Shown: positions 1-38,702, counted from the first letter of the stretch. The stretch: 56,720 nt of DNA from Mesaphorura yosii (GCA_009869945.1 WIXG01000434.1:1-56720); one strand, 5' to 3'. Translations and numbers: made by a program. The notes: generated from the sequence alone by a model not told the origin.

Positions 1-3000
1 TCACTCCCAAACCGAATCAGATTAATGAGAGAAGCCTGTGGTAAACACATAACATACTAAGGTATAATGTGTGAAAATATTAAGTTGATCGGTTAGGTAC
101 GCTTCACGTAATTAAATGCTAAATTTTTTGAGAAAAGTATGCACAAAGACTTTCGTGCCATAGTGTACAGTGTTAGCCCTTCTAATCACTAAGATATGGA
201 AGGTACTGCACAGGGAGGAGAAAAAACCTACGTCTTTAGAATATCACGAAGATACGGAGTGTTCTAATCACAGAGGGAATAAACCTCTTCTGCAATCTCA
301 TAATGTTGTAGTGCCAGTGCAATAGTACTGCACCGTGTGCTCAGACTTTTTGCTAAGTCGCTCCCAGTTTAACTTCTCAAGCCAGATAGAGAACTGACAA
401 GAGCGGTCAGGGCTGCACTACCTGACTTTAGAGGATAATAACGCTATTTGGTAAGCAGGGAGTTAAATCGAGTGTTAAAAGAAGAAGAAAGTGAGTGCTT
501 TCTCCAACCAGGTGAAGTCACAAATAATCATGCAGCAAGGCGTGTGTTAGGAAATAACAGAAGCAGACAGCTTTCCCTTCTCATCTTGTGCACTGCGCAC
601 TGTAATGCCTCAAACTTTGTTCACACATGTGTGCCTCTGATTGTAATATTGCGATGCGATTTCGTTTTTCAAAGGAGCCACACCATGCCACGCAGGAAGG
701 TGCGCCCATTCGACTAGCAACATGGAAGAGTGAAAGAGAGACCGAAATGAGCTGCATATGTAAATCTCGTTCCACTGCACTTTGTAAAATGTAAAAGAAT
801 AAAATTGTAGAGTTGAAATGAGAAGAAAGAAAGTGCTGCAACAATGCCACAAGAATGTGAGTTAGCCAACCGAAATGATGGTGCTTTTCTTCTGTGAAAA
901 CTTTTATTTGAATCTCGCTTCCTGGAGAAGAGACGGATGAGAATGAGACGAGATAAAATCCGATGATGAAATATCAGACTGGTGATCGTTGAACACACAA
1001 AAACGCACATGTTGTCGTCGTCTGCATCCAGCCAGGGAATAAAACGGGCCACGGCACGCCACAATGTGTGCTTATTACCTTTTGCCATTATGTCTCTGTT
1101 GACTTGGCTGTTGGCTTTGTTAACACAGAATTCTCCGATATTAAGCCAAGATAAATTCAAACAAAGCAGCATTCGACAACTCCGAATTCTCTCCTCCGCT
1201 GTTTACCTTCACTCACTCCGATTCTACGAGAAGCACGGAAGCGAGTGTTCTTTCCTCGCGGGCATGCACAAATGCGAAATTGGAGAAAGCGAGGAGTGAG
1301 GGCAGAAAGGTGAAGTGCAAGCTTAATGCGGATATCATGCTCGGCAAAGACGCAGCGAGATTACCACTGAGCCGTGATAATTTGAATTCCGTGTAGATGA
1401 TCGCATGGCATGAGGTTATTCATTCATTGATGTCAAGTGTCATTGCAATAGAAAAACAATTCGGAAATATCACAAATGAGAAATTCCACAATGTATGCAT
1501 GCAAACGATAGATTTCGTTACCCGACCGAACTGTCGAACACATTCAGAAGATTTAAGGTTCCAAATTGATGGAACGAGTGAGAATGTGAGCAAGGCGTCT
1601 TGACCGCAAGAAGGAATTCGTTGCTCTAGACTTTCACTTCAACGTATATGGGAAGGAAGTCTTTCTACTTTCCCAATCAAGCGAGTGAGAATGAATACAC
1701 GCCGATCATCAAGAGCGCAAGACGCGGTGGTGGAAGTGTGAGGAAGGAAGGACGAGTTATAGGAAAACGATTAGGCGAGTGTGAAGTGTGGAAATGAGAG
1801 TCTTGAGTATTGAAGACACTGTGAATGTTCGCAGATGAGAGAAAACAGACTGTGTTCATGTTTCCGTTCTCATTCTCGTGTGAATGCGAGGCTGTGCGTC
1901 TTTCAATCCTTATCTACTCAAAGAATGAATGAAGGAGACTTTCTCCTGCTCTGCAAGTGTCTCGCTCTCTCCATCATCAATGCGACTCGATGTCTTGCTT
2001 CGTAATTATGTTTCTTTTCCTTATCTCTAGGCTTGGCTCTTGAGTTCTTGGATGCGAAGGCAGAAGCCAAGCCACTTACTAATTTCCGTTCGCTTTCCGA
2101 CAACTGTTTCAGATTGATTTGTGATTTGCACTTGAAACAACACCCTTGCTTGTACGCATTGGCTTTCACTCAGGAGTTATTAAATACAAATTTGGTGCGA
2201 CAGTTGAATGAGGGCGAAGTCGTCGTGTTGATGGGAGTTGCCGTCTCAAATTATAAATCAATAAATGCATGACTCGCGGGAGCTTTGACACGCCAAGTTT
2301 GAGTTTGATGCAATTTTGATACCATTAAACCAAGTCTGCCATGTACGATTGCTTGCCCAAGACGTTTTGAGTTCCTCAGTCCTGGAAATCAATGGCGAGA
2401 CGGCTGAGACTTGTCTGCTTCGTTGATCACTCAAATTGCGTTGCAAAATGAAATTCGAGGGAAAGAAGAAGCGGAATTAAATTATTGAGGTTTATCTTGA
2501 AGTGCACCCAGAAGACTCGCATTTGCAAATATCCAACCAACAAGCTGGATGTTCATGTTGGAGTCTATAAATGTTGGTTGTTGGGCTAACAAAGTGAAAG
2601 AAATATTGCGTTGGTGGTGAAAATTCCGGTCTGCTAATGGAATGAGCACCATTCATGTTGTTGTGTTTGTTGCAGCAGAAAGTAATGAATTCATGTCCGC
2701 ATTAAAGTGTATTATGGCTTCGGTTAGTGCTAAACTGCCAACATGCCAGCCAACCTCGACTGCCTCTGCTCATTTCGTGAAACACGGAAATTAATATTGG
2801 ACCAGGGACCGGGAATATTATGTTGTCAACCTGCACTGCCACTTAATCGCCCTCGTGTAATCACAATTCACAAAGACCGTCACCGTGCGTTTGCAGATTA
2901 TGCCGGACTATTTTGGCGACTTCCTCCGTAAATCGGGTCTCTGCCCTGCAAATCGTCCACAGTCGTGTGTGTGAATTACGCATAAGCTTCTGTCGTACTG

Positions 3001-6000
3001 CATTCCGTGGGCTCTGGCCGGTGATTCTGTGCGCAAAGTCCTGTGATTTATGAAGATTGATTGCTTCCCCTCGCGCCCGCCAAGCATTAGTGAGCAGATT
3101 TATGCGTGCAGACCTCGCACATGAGTCACCGAATTATCTATGCAAAAATCCGACCCGACCGCTTTGTTTCTGCCACGGCATCGGACGGGCATGCACATGT
3201 GGCAGTGGCAACATGCAGGACGACAAGACTCATGTCGAAGGGATTTAATTCTCAGCATATGCCGACGCCAGCACCAACAGCAAACGAGGAAAGCAATGCC
3301 CAACTCCAACGTTTGATGGAAGCGGCATAATCCTCAACCGAAACAGACTGGACAAATTCCCAATTGTCCAGATGAGCTAGAGTTGTATTTTAGTATTTAT
3401 GTTTCACATTCTTTCGATATGGAAGCAATCAAGTTAGCAGCGTGCTACAGATTAAAGAGAAATTAAGTTGAGGCCTATTTCCTAACGTGTTGGATAGCTG
3501 CATTGTTTGCGAATTACGAAACTGACTCATAGACTCATTGAATGAGCTGTTCTTTGTGTGATTGTTCGGCTTGGAATAGGAACTCAATTGATTGTGGTGC
3601 ATTGAAGTTTGTTCTTTGTGGCTGTACGAACAATGACAATTGGCTGTTTCTTTCGTTCTTTGTGAGCCTCGATGCATTGTCTCGGATGGCATGTCTTTAG
3701 GTTATGAATTAGCCTGCTTTGATCACACAGGAGCCCATTAGGCTCACACGCACACCTTTCCGTCGCCTTTATTGACGCTATTGGGCGACAGAAATATTGT
3801 TAATTTGCACGCAGAGAAATATGAAGTGTCAAATTTCGTGCCTTGGCCGTAAGAATATTGATTGTGAGCGTAAATAATAAACACAGGCTCATAATAACTG
3901 TCACAGGGCAAAATGAAACCAAGTCGTTCCTTCTTCTCCATTGCGCTATATAAAATGTGTAAGGTTGGAACCATGCAATAAAAGCAACAATAAAAAGTGC
4001 TTGCTTGTACGCCGAGATGTTTCCTCCTCGTCTAGTGTGTGATTGCTTTTCTTTTCGTGTTCAGTACGGGTCGGTCAGAATATAGAAGCAAAGGCGAAAG
4101 GCACTTGAAAGAAGGTTTGTGTTTTCGAGTTTCCATCCGAAGGAGCTGGAATTTGTGGAACTTGTTTATGAGTATTGCTTGGGCTCAAACACGGAATAGC
4201 AGTGCAAGTGCAAGCTCAGTGGGCATGATCATGGACAAAAGCCTGAAACACGTTACTCATGCCTGCCTTTGCGTTCTTGATTTCTCTAGTCGTAGGAGTC
4301 GGCCTTTCTTTGATGTCAGACTGCACGCAACCACACCAAAACATGCCCAATCGCGCAAATCGCGTGTCTTTCTTCTTGGGGCTTTGTCAGAGCACCTTGG
4401 CTAATACGTGTTGCTGGATTAATCTGCGTAATCTCCCGTGCATTTAAACACGAAGCGTAATTGCAATTAAATCTAGTCAATAGTTAGCTGGTGGCATGCT
4501 GCCGTTAGACGCATAAGGAAATGAAATTTTTAATTCTGAACAAGGCTTGGAATTTGTCATTTTGAGGGGATGAATTGTGTGCGATGATACCCGATTAAAA
4601 TAACTAATGAAATGTTGAGATCTCTGCTGAAGTGCGCCGCTTACGAATTTGGTCTGTTGGATTTCAGCTTGCAACGGCATCGGCTGAATGTGATGTGAAA
4701 GGGTTGCGGCCGTGAATATTTCGTATTTTCGTGACTTGGCGCAAGCCGAATACGATTATGGCCATGATATATGGGGAAAGTTTTCATTAGAGTCTTGATG
4801 ATGATGCATGGGACATCAGATAGCGGTATTCAGCGTAAAGCATCTCACGAAGAAAGCAGAAGCAATTCAGAATATCAGAATCCAAGCGTGCATGCATCTT
4901 CATAACTGGCGAGCTTTGCGTTTTCAGTGCAGTGGCTGGTGCTGATTGCGAGATCCGAAGGAGACGTCATTTTTAATAGCGCAAGGGAGAGGACATGACC
5001 AATAGCATAGCGCAACATGGAGAGACTGTGGCAGACATGCAATGGAGAAAGGAGCCAGCACCGATTGCCGCTTGGTTCGGTGTTGCACTCATTAAAAGGG
5101 GAAATGTTCCTTTTATGAAAATGTGGAGAACATGGCAACTTTTCTCTCCTATCGTGATTGCCGTTGCCGCTCCGTCTCCCATCCTGTGCTCCTTTGCCCT
5201 GCAGTTTATGACATGGCACACCATAACAATAACTTGTACCACTGCAGTCCAGCGTCAGTGTGTGTTTTGTATGCGCTGTAGGTTGTAGTTGTAGATTGTA
5301 GATACGGTTTATGGTGTGGTTTAATGAGGGCCGAGGCTAATTCCAGGACGCCACAAGAACCGAAATAAAAAACTGATGAATTGAAAGCCGGTTTCGTTGT
5401 CGGTTCATAGAAATGAAGACTTTGGGGATTTTGGGTTCGATGCGAGTGCGACAGACCAGACCGGAGGCGGGTATGATTATTTGTCATACTCGCATTATTT
5501 GTTGGTTGCTGTGAATGGATGGCGAGATAAGGCGCTGTGAGTGTTGGGGTCTGCCTACACACTGCACATGTCCGCTCGTAATTGAATTGGTTTTGTGCTG
5601 CTTAATTATTTATCGAGATGAGTTGTCATTTTGGTAGTTAACCTTCGTTTTCTCATTCATTCACTTCCGAACTGCCTTTTGTTGTCCACGAATGACTGAG
5701 GACTAGTTGACTCGCCTGACAATCGAAGCTGACAATGCGACGCAGAGCTCGCGCTCAGTTTGAAAAATAGAGCTCCCTGATTCCTGGTATTCACTCTTTG
5801 ATGTGGAGGTGAATGTCGAACGCGGGAAGGGGAGCGAGCAGAATAAATTTGCTTTGTGGTGGTGACACTGAACGGGGAATAAAGGCTGAATTTTTAACGA
5901 CTCGAATGCCTCAGTGTCGTGCTCTTTGGTCTGTGTGGCATTCCCATCACTTTTACTGCTGCCATTGCCATTACTCCGGAATTACGCACTGCGACATGGC

Positions 6001-9000
6001 CACAAAACTCGCATTTGAGAGAAGAAAGTTGAATCGCGTTGAATAATGAAGGGCAATTCATTAAAGGCAACTGCCAGGAGCATTTCAATGGCAATGAAAG
6101 AAACTCGCAAAGACAATTATCACATTCGCCTTCACTTCATTGCCTTAACCAAACTATCAAACCACCATTCAGCCCGTTTTCTCTTTCCCAGGGCTCACAA
6201 TGGCATAATGTGGCGTAATGCGCTTGGCTTCTTAGACGGTTAAAGTCAATTCAGATCTGATCGAGTTCTGAATAGAATTGGAAAGTCGACTTGCTAAGGC
6301 AGGGCAGAGTTGAAGTTGAGTCACCTCGGGCTGTGTACATGGTAATAAGCTTTTCTCGTTCGTTCCTGCAAGATTCACAATTTTGGGAATATTCTGAGAC
6401 TGCAATTCCAAATTCAATTCAATGGGGACTCGATTCGAAAAGATGCAGGCTTGTACGCGCGCCGCCCACTGCAGGATGGAAAGAACGACGAGAATACAAA
6501 AGTGTTGTGCGTTATCTCCGAGTGGATTTTGCCTAACTTCAGGCTACAAACTTTTTACTGAATTTTTATCGTGTCTCCTTCCACGCGTCGGAAATGTCAG
6601 CTGTCCTGCGTGACTGCGAGTAAATGCCAACTCCCGTTTCTGCCTGATCATCTTCTCATCGAGTTTGGGGTCGAAGTTAACGGATTAGAGAAAGGTCACA
6701 AGGATAAAGTGCAAACAACCGGAGTTCTCTAGTATGGCTGGAGTCTGGTGTGGGCAGAAGATGGATAGGAGGCGGAAGTAGTTAGCATTTCCCTAATGGC
6801 GCCCTAATAGTCGTCATTAGAGAGAGAGAGCGGATGCTCGACTCCATCTCCGAGACACCTTCAGTTAAATAGATCATTATGTGGATGTCTTCGGCATCTC
6901 AGCACCAGCACCCTAGAAGAGTCGATCCTCTGACGCAAACGGTGTAATGACACCGAATGACGAAATTGAAGTTCATTTCCAACTAGAACTGGCAACAGCG
7001 ATATTAAATTTGTGCTACTCAGATAAAAATGCAATTTAAGCCCCAAATGCAGCAACCAGTTTATTCACCTACTCAGACTATCCTTCTCTTCTCGGAAGCT
7101 TGACGTCTCGTATAGCCAGATTAAAAACATTCACAAGTCCTTTCAGATGCGTAAAGAGAAATTCGAACTGCAAGGCAGAATGAAGGGAGAGGTGATTGAA
7201 ATGATAAGCCATTCGTATCGAACTAACCGCACTCACTCGACTCTCAGCCGTGAGAATCGTGTGCTTGTGACCTGAGATTTAGTCGACTTGGCTCTCGATT
7301 GATGCGGTACGTGCTTCTTGACGCATTTCTGTTCTTTGCGGTTTGCTTTACATCATCCGACTCCGTTGTTCGCTCTACGCTCTTTGACAAGGCTCCGTTT
7401 AGAATTTATGTTGTTCTCATCCAATCAATTTTGTTGTCTTTTTATCGTCGATCCCATTACCAGACATTTTACATCGCGTCAAGTGGCACTCGGCTCATTA
7501 TGGAAAGGCGGGCGTAAATTGAAGATGACTTTTTTGTCATCTCAGTGGCAGCTCGGCTCGGAGTAACCCAATAGCCGGAATAATTCAGAAGATGAGATAG
7601 ACAGCGTAACAAGCGCGGTAAATGATGACGAAGGAGAGCGGCGGTCGACGGTGGTTGAGGGTCCTCTCGCAGTATCGTGTCGTCAACTGCAGACACAAAA
7701 TGTGATTCCTGCTCCTTGCTTACACTTGCAGAGATCTCTGCCTCGGTGTCGGTGATCGTGTGGAGGGAAGAGTACAAGTGAGTCCCCAAGGGCCCATTTG
7801 GAATGGCCCTTCCATCTTCCCATTACCTACTCGGCCTCCTCCACGCACTGCTGACTGTCTGGTGCTGGTCTTGCAGTACTGCTCGCTTGCTTTCCCCAAA
7901 GTCCAATATTCCAGGCAGAGTCTGACTTCGGATGAATGGAGAGACGGACGAGTAAATTGAGATTCTACGGAAATGAAGTAAAAACTTATGGACAAACCTT
8001 CACTTAACTCAGCCCCTGCCCGTGTGCTCTGTGCAGCGGAGTGAGTCTGATCGCAGTTGTCGTTGAGGGAAAGGAGACGCACGTGAAACTTGAGCTGACT
8101 ATAAAACAGAAAGCAAGTGAGTCTGAAACGCGTGTGGTTCATTCACATATTGTGCACGGAGGAAATTGAGTGGACAAATCCAATGCGTTCGATTCCTGTT
8201 CTGGAGAGCCAAAGTGTTGTTTGACAATTGGCGACTTTGTACTTTCGTTGAAAAGCAAAGCCACAAATATGCCAGTCTGGAAATAGCGAAAGCAACAGCA
8301 CAGATCAAGAAAGGCACGAAATTGGTTGTAAAAGAAAAATTGCGTTTTCATGTCACCAGAGACGGATTACGACTCGCTCATTCACATTCACTCCCCAACC
8401 CACCTTGTGTGTTTTTATTCAGCGGACGTGGACCGACCATTGACATCGCCCGTGCTCCAATCTGCGCCACAGCGCCTCTAAAAGCGGAGCCACAGTCCGT
8501 GTGATTGATCACGGTCGAGGCATGAGTGATGTCATTTCTGTATTTTATAAATCATATTCATTCACTCGCTGCCTACGATTTATCTCGTGTCTCCTCAGCC
8601 AGCCAGCCGCACTTTGCCTGCTTTGTATTCAGACCAAGCCGACCATTGTTGCGAGATGAGGAATGGCGATAAGTGCCAAGCAGCGAACAGTTCATATTTA
8701 TTCACCATTCACGCGATTGCATTCACGTGTGACCGAAGCATAACGTGCCGTCAAGCATCGACTGTAGGCCATGGATGGTATTTAGTTTAATGGTCAGAAT
8801 GATGTTTGAACAACGACTACGACCATATGCTCCGCACCATTTACCATATTCGCACTTGCATTTGTTCTGCATATTTGAGTCACGAATCCTAGCCGAGCCG
8901 AGTCGAGGGGTTAAGTGGAGGTCAGCAAAGTGACAATTAATTTTAATGCCTCAAAATCTGCATTCAACTTGCAATACAGAGTCGATAATTGAATATTGAC

Positions 9001-12000
9001 AATGCCACTCTCATGTTTGTCAATTTAAGGGATGATTTATTGTGCGATTGTCACAACAATCCCAAACAGATTGAACGCTGATTAGTCATACACTTTTGCA
9101 TAACCACAATGACATGACGGACGGATCATGACGATTCGGCGATTAGCGAGGAGGAGTGCGATGTGTGCGAGTGGTTCATTTCGCATAACGAGTATGTCTC
9201 TTTTGCATTGTTATTGAATTAAGTGGGGAGAAGCCATTCACTTTTGTGACTCTTTCCATTTCCATCTCGCTACCAGGAGACAGACGCTCTGAATGAAGCT
9301 CACAACTCTTAGCTCGTGGGTTCGTTCGCAGACTTCGTGCTATTGGAATGAGAGATCAGAGACTGTGAGACTCGTTTTTGTTTCTGAGTCAGTCGCTGGA
9401 GAGACGGAGAAGTCGAGGCGAACAATCTACCAACTTGTGACCAGAATATCTAATTGCGATACGAATCTACGGAGAGACGCAGCCAGACCAACAAATAGTT
9501 AACAGAGTTTTGTACGCTTTGGCTCTTCTGCGCCCACAAAGACTGCTGAGAATAATCAAATCCACTCTCCAATTTCTATTTCACTGCTCCTCTCTGATTT
9601 GGCTTAATGATGCAGCTCGCATCCGACTCAAACTCAAACTCTTCGTCGTGGCCATGCCTGCCTTGCCTAGCCTCATGCATGGCGCTGTACTCACTTGACT
9701 GCATACTCCTCTTATCGCTTACATTGAATATTCAATATTCTATTCACTGCTTGCAACTTATTTCTTCCTGATCTGTCTTTCGTTGGGTCTCCAGGCTTGA
9801 TTTCACTTCCTGCTCTTGCGAAGGATTTGCCAACACGGTGACAGCGATGGTTAATGGTCGGATTAAAGAATTAATGTGACGCCTAAAGTTGACACGCTCC
9901 TCATTTATCTGTGGTCATACACGCAGCACGCACAAAATTCTGAGTGACTTGACGCTGCATTGCACTTCGCATCATGCCCGCTGTCAGTTTGTGATCGGAA
10001 ACTGTACAGAATCTTAGCAACGCGGGTTTGCCATTAGCGTAGTGAGTTTGTGAGTTATTTAAGACATTTGAAGAGCACTCGAGAGTTTCTCGTTTCGCTG
10101 CGCTTGTCGACATTCGTGATTCGTCCCGTGTCATTGCCTCTCGTCGGCAGTGCAAATCTGTGCCCGTGACAAGATACGCACATCGACCGACAAGAGCAGT
10201 CTGGAATTTGCAGTCTTCTTCACGTGTCGCAGTCACAGTTTTAATCTTTGCTCAAACTGTGAGCTGGAGGATACTTTGTATCTATCTCAAACTGTGAACT
10301 GGCTCTGTTTACACGTTGCAAGGAGAAAGCGTGGCTTGCAGAGCGTACTGCACACGAGACCAGAACCAAGATGAGTGGAATGGAGAATTTAATTTGGGGC
10401 CTGGAACAAAGGCGCGTGCTGAATGCATGTTCATTTGATTTTATGACGGGTATTATTGTTATTGCAGACATGGCATTATGGTTCCTTCTCAATGTGCGAC
10501 GCAATTATGAAAGAATAATTGCTCCCATATAACACGCTACACTCCACTTTCGTTCTCTCCTCCGCTATCTGCTTCCAACCACTTGCATTTTGCATACCAG
10601 TGCGAGTGCTATTGATGATGTTGCTCTGTGGTCGTGGTTGAGCGTCGGGCAGGGAATTCACTGTGTCAATAATTGCATTGACAGCGCTTTTGTTGCAATT
10701 AATAGTTTGTGAATGTGGACATTGCTGGGGCATGCATGAAATAAATCAGTGACACTTTGCTCGCATTCTTTGAGAGAAATCACTCGCAAGAATTTCTACA
10801 CATGAAATGCGTACATTGTTTACAAGTTATGAGTCCTGCCCAATATACAAAACATGGAAAGTTTTCCCGGACGGAAATGGAATCAGCGCACTGGCCGTAA
10901 AATTTTCTGCTTTTCATATTTCTCAAACTTCATTTCTGTGTGCTGTTCGCGTAATTGGCTTCGTTAAAGTTTTTCAGCACTTGTAAACTTATTGAATTAT
11001 TGTTTTGTGAACTTGTGCCCCAGTCCTTCCCACTAACAAACTAATAAATGAACTTAAGAAAATTTAAAGCATTTGGAAGCCGTGGAAGTCGAGGAGAGCT
11101 GAACGCTGAGTAGTGCGTTGTGGCAAGAGTTGTGGAACTTAGGAGAAGCTCCGAGTTTGAGTGTCATAAATGTACTGTCTCCATCTCCTCCGTCGCACAT
11201 TGTAATTTTTGTCATTGAGAATAAATATTTTATGGTTTGACTCGTGGGCTCATCTGTTAGGATGGCACTCGGCACGAGTCTGCCGAGTGAAAAGTAGAGC
11301 AGAAAATGGAATTTCAAATCTAGGAAAGTGGCAATAATTTAATGCATGAAGCTGCAGATTTCTGCAATTTTTCGTGTGTTTAATGGCACTTCTTATTACA
11401 CCGAAGACAAGGGAATGTGAGCCAATATATTTCGTGAGCCAGCGATCGTTTGTTCAGCTCTCGACTGCTGCATGCAAATGGGCCCGGATCTCTTTACTGG
11501 GCCAATAAATCCGTCTCCGCTCCTCGTTCGCGTAATGTCTTTTTGTATCGAGGTGCTGCCTACTAAAGTTGCTTCCAAAGTCAGTCGACTCGGATCGAGA
11601 AGGAATTTCCACACAATACATTTAACTTTTTATGCAGAGATAAAATACATGCAGCTTAAGTAATAGCAACGAAAGTTATCTCCACTCAACTCGTAATACC
11701 CACTTTGCATCTACAAAGTGAAACTGAGAAAAAGACAAAAAGTTGTGTCTTCTCGTGTCTCAAACTTTTCGATTCGATGCTTCCAATTCGTTCCTCCGTT
11801 TTTGAGTATAATTTCGAAATTGTCTCAGGCAGTGCTGGTAAACTAATTGCAGATCGAATGTGAAAGTCAATTACATAATGAATCTGCAGCTTTGAATGCA
11901 CCTGCACTTGACGTGATTGAATGGGATAAAATTAGAGACTACTTTCCACTGGACACTGATGGCCAGGAAGTATGCAGCATCTCGTGAATACTTCATGTGG

Positions 12001-12311
12001 ACTAAGGCCGAGACCAAAATTTGTAGCTGTGCGAGTGAATGCAGACTTCAGCCTGCAGTGTGGATCGATGAACTTTCCATGTTGGCGTGCCGCGTGCGTA
12101 CTGTTTGGACACACGAGCAAGTCGGAAGAGAGCGAGAGAAAAGGCGAAGGCAAAAGTATGCGGGCTCTGACTTTTTTGTCTTGTCTTGCTTCCTCGAGTC
12201 GAGTGAGAAAGTGAAATTCAAATAAAAGAAAAGTCTGGTTGCCAACCGACTGACTCTGCATTGCAACATGAATCCATTTCGTATTCGAATAAAAATTGTA
12301 CAAAGGACAAA
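1..12311. other. Gene-free stretch upstream of the semaphorin
   Basis: No coding exon is supportable here on either strand. The open frames are short (up to about 150 codons), rich in Cys, His, Ser and Arg, match no family I recognise and do not join through splice sites. The sequence is of mixed composition with many short CATTCA/GAGTG-type motifs and a short GA run near 6821-6831. No tRNA, rRNA or transposase was seen. As this lies directly 5' of the first semaphorin coding exon, it may hold the promoter, non-coding 5' exons and enhancers of that gene. That is inference from position only. Confidence 0.6.
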
Positions 12312-36383
<24,072 letters not shown>

Positions 36384-37354
36384 TCCTCATGGACTCCTAA
36401 CATTCGAGATGACCATGACGGAGACGACGAGGCAGAAGACGACGACGACATCGACCTGCGCTAACTCAACCCGTCGCCTCCTAAGCGTCGTCATATCTTT
36501 ATCTCATCAACTCAAAACCGCAGTCCTCATTCAGATGCTAGACAGATGTGGACAAGTATTTATTGTATCTTCGATTGAAGTCCCTCCTTCTTTAATGCTT
36601 CTTTCACTTCCGTTGTAATTCTCAATTTCAATCTCTCCTTCAATCTAGTGCATTGTTAGCATAAGTCTTGTGAAATAACTCCAATGAATCCAACGTAGCA
36701 ATTAGAACTCAACTTCAAAGACTGACTGCAAACTAGAAAATCATTCGAGTATTCTTTCACGCACTGGAGAAACCCTTCTTTGCTACTGTTGTGCGTACCT
36801 TTTGTAGTGCTTGAAGCCTTTCACAATCTCACTTATTAATTCTCTTACTAGCATCTCTGCTAAAACTTGTGCTTAATTCTAATAGACTTTGACCGGAACG
36901 GTGCAATCCAAATTCTCAAATGTTGTATTTTAGCAATATTGACCACCTCTTCATAGAAGAAATGTTTGAAAAAGGACGTGAATCTAGTCTCCATTCAAAT
37001 ATCAGTTAATTGTTGTGCATTTATTCTGTGCTGATTAACTCGTTTGTGCCATGTGCGCATTTTTACTTCTCATTTGTAATTATGAACTTGATTACTAGTT
37101 AAGTCACCACGAAGTGTTCGGCGAATTAATCTCAATCATCATACAAATGCGCAATTTTGACATTATACTTGCATTTTGTTTATTGTTTACGAAATGGACG
37201 CATCAAAGAATGTAATTTGTGTTTAATAACTAGGATAAGTCGATAAGCAGCTGCCTCCAGGGTGTTTTGAAATTTCCATGTTGCGCTGTGATAAGTTACG
37301 CGTGGAATGCAAAGAAACTAATGCAATGCAGTAAATTCGCCGACCTTTTGAGCT

Positions 37355-37582
37355 CCAGACTTGGGCAATTACTTTCAATTTTTAATTGGAATTAAAATTA
37401 CAATTACCTAATTGTAATCGTAATCGGTTACTTCTGCCGGAGTCAAATGTAATTGTAATTGTCATCGATGGTAAGAAGCAGGAATCAAATGCAATCGTAA
37501 TTGTAAACGATTGATCTTTCGTGAGCCTCAAGTAATTGCAATTGTAATTGGATTAATTTGGTCTGTAATTGCCCAAGTCTGG
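37355..37582. mobile_element. MITE-like foldback element, 228 bp
   Basis: The ends are perfect 18-bp terminal inverted repeats: CCAGACTTGGGCAATTAC at 37355-37372 and its reverse complement at 37565-37582. The interior is full of degenerate AATTGTAATTG / TGTAATTGTAATTG units that are themselves partly palindromic, so the whole unit could fold into a long AT-rich stem. There is no open reading frame, which fits a non-autonomous DNA transposon. I could not define a clean target-site duplication: the flanks GAGCT and CGAGTTCT are only loosely similar. The superfamily is not assigned. It lies inside the inferred semaphorin 3' UTR. Confidence 0.65.
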
Positions 37583-38595
37583 CGAGTTCTAGCAAGAATC
37601 TGTAACAACAACAAAATGAAATTAACTTAAGCGATGAAGTTGTGAGAAGTGAGGAGGTCGTGGAGTCCTCCTCATGGACTCCTTCCGGGATCCTCCTATG
37701 CAAACGTGTTTGAGAAGCAAACACAGTAATAATTCACACGCATATCGCCCTCTTTAAGATAGAAACACCTCAGTCTATTTACTGATGAGATGTAAATACG
37801 AATTGAATAATACGAACTCTGTTTTTGCCTAAATTATTCTAGCTGCTCTTTAATGCAATTGTGCGATTGAAAATGAAGGACCGCGACCGCTGACATGGAA
37901 GACGAAGGAAAGAATATGTTGCGGAATACTCATTGAAAGTTCGAGTGCGACGGGAGAGGAATTTGGCAGGATTTTGTGTCAGCGGAAGCGATGAGGACTT
38001 TAGTAGGCTAATTAATTGGTAGGTAGGTTAACGGGTAGGAGGAAGCTAAACGGCCTTTAATACTTTGTAGATGCAGAGTTAAAAAATTGAAATGCGACTA
38101 GTTTTGTACGCCTGTAATTGTAACTGTAACTTCGACGGTTGTTTGTAGTCACTCTTTCGCACTCTTCCTCACTTTTTCTGTTGACGGGTTCTTCTGTTGG
38201 GTAAGACATTGACGAAAGGGCGTCATTTTGTAATAGTCAGGGAAAGTATTTTAGACTCCACTCTGGTGTATTTCTCAGTCACGTTTTGAATAGTGATATG
38301 GATGATCACGATTTCTGCTTCATGTGAATAGCTTTAAAGTATTGTAATAATCATAATCGTGTAATTAAGAAAAGTGGTCAAGTGCGTGTCGCGTGTTCCC
38401 TTCCGTGTCTCACCCTGTAAGGCCCAAGATGCAAATGGGAGATCTAGTTTTGTAATCTCCGGGTGTTGTATAATCATGAAACGTATATACGTAATGACAT
38501 ATTGAATCATAGTTATATTACACAGTTATTAATCTTAATCATTGACTCGCTACGTCTGTAGACTTATTGTAACGTACTCAAAGTAAACTCAGCAG

Positions 38596-38601
38596 AATAA
38601 A
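38596..38601 (+). terminator. Poly(A) signal of the semaphorin gene
   Basis: A canonical AATAAA lies on the + strand, 2.2 kb after the semaphorin stop, with no earlier AATAAA noticed. It faces the MAIP1 signal on the other strand only 32 bp away. Confidence 0.55.
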
Positions 38602-38633
38602 CAGATTAGATCAAATTCAGAATCAGAGTCTCG

Positions 38634-38639
38634 TTTATT
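38634..38639 (-). terminator. Poly(A) signal of MAIP1
   Basis: TTTATT on the + strand is AATAAA on the - strand, 63 nt beyond the MAIP1 stop codon. Confidence 0.6.
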
Positions 38640-38702
38640 AATAAATTAATTCATTATTAATTCAGTCGGCAGTATTGGTAACAGAACATGATGACACTTG
38701 CA

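Larger units (their letters stand above)
36384..38620 (+). other. Semaphorin 3' UTR (about 2.2 kb)
   Basis: There is no coding sequence between the TGA at 36381-36383 and the first AATAAA that I find, at 38596-38601. The interval is AT-rich and contains the foldback element at 37355-37582. The UTR length is inferred from the absence of an earlier canonical poly(A) signal; a non-canonical earlier signal could shorten it. Confidence 0.5.

Noticed and set aside
714..1172. 152-codon - strand open frame near the left edge
   Set aside because: It has no domain and a low-complexity Ser/Phe/His composition; overlapping frames are open by chance in the same stretch.
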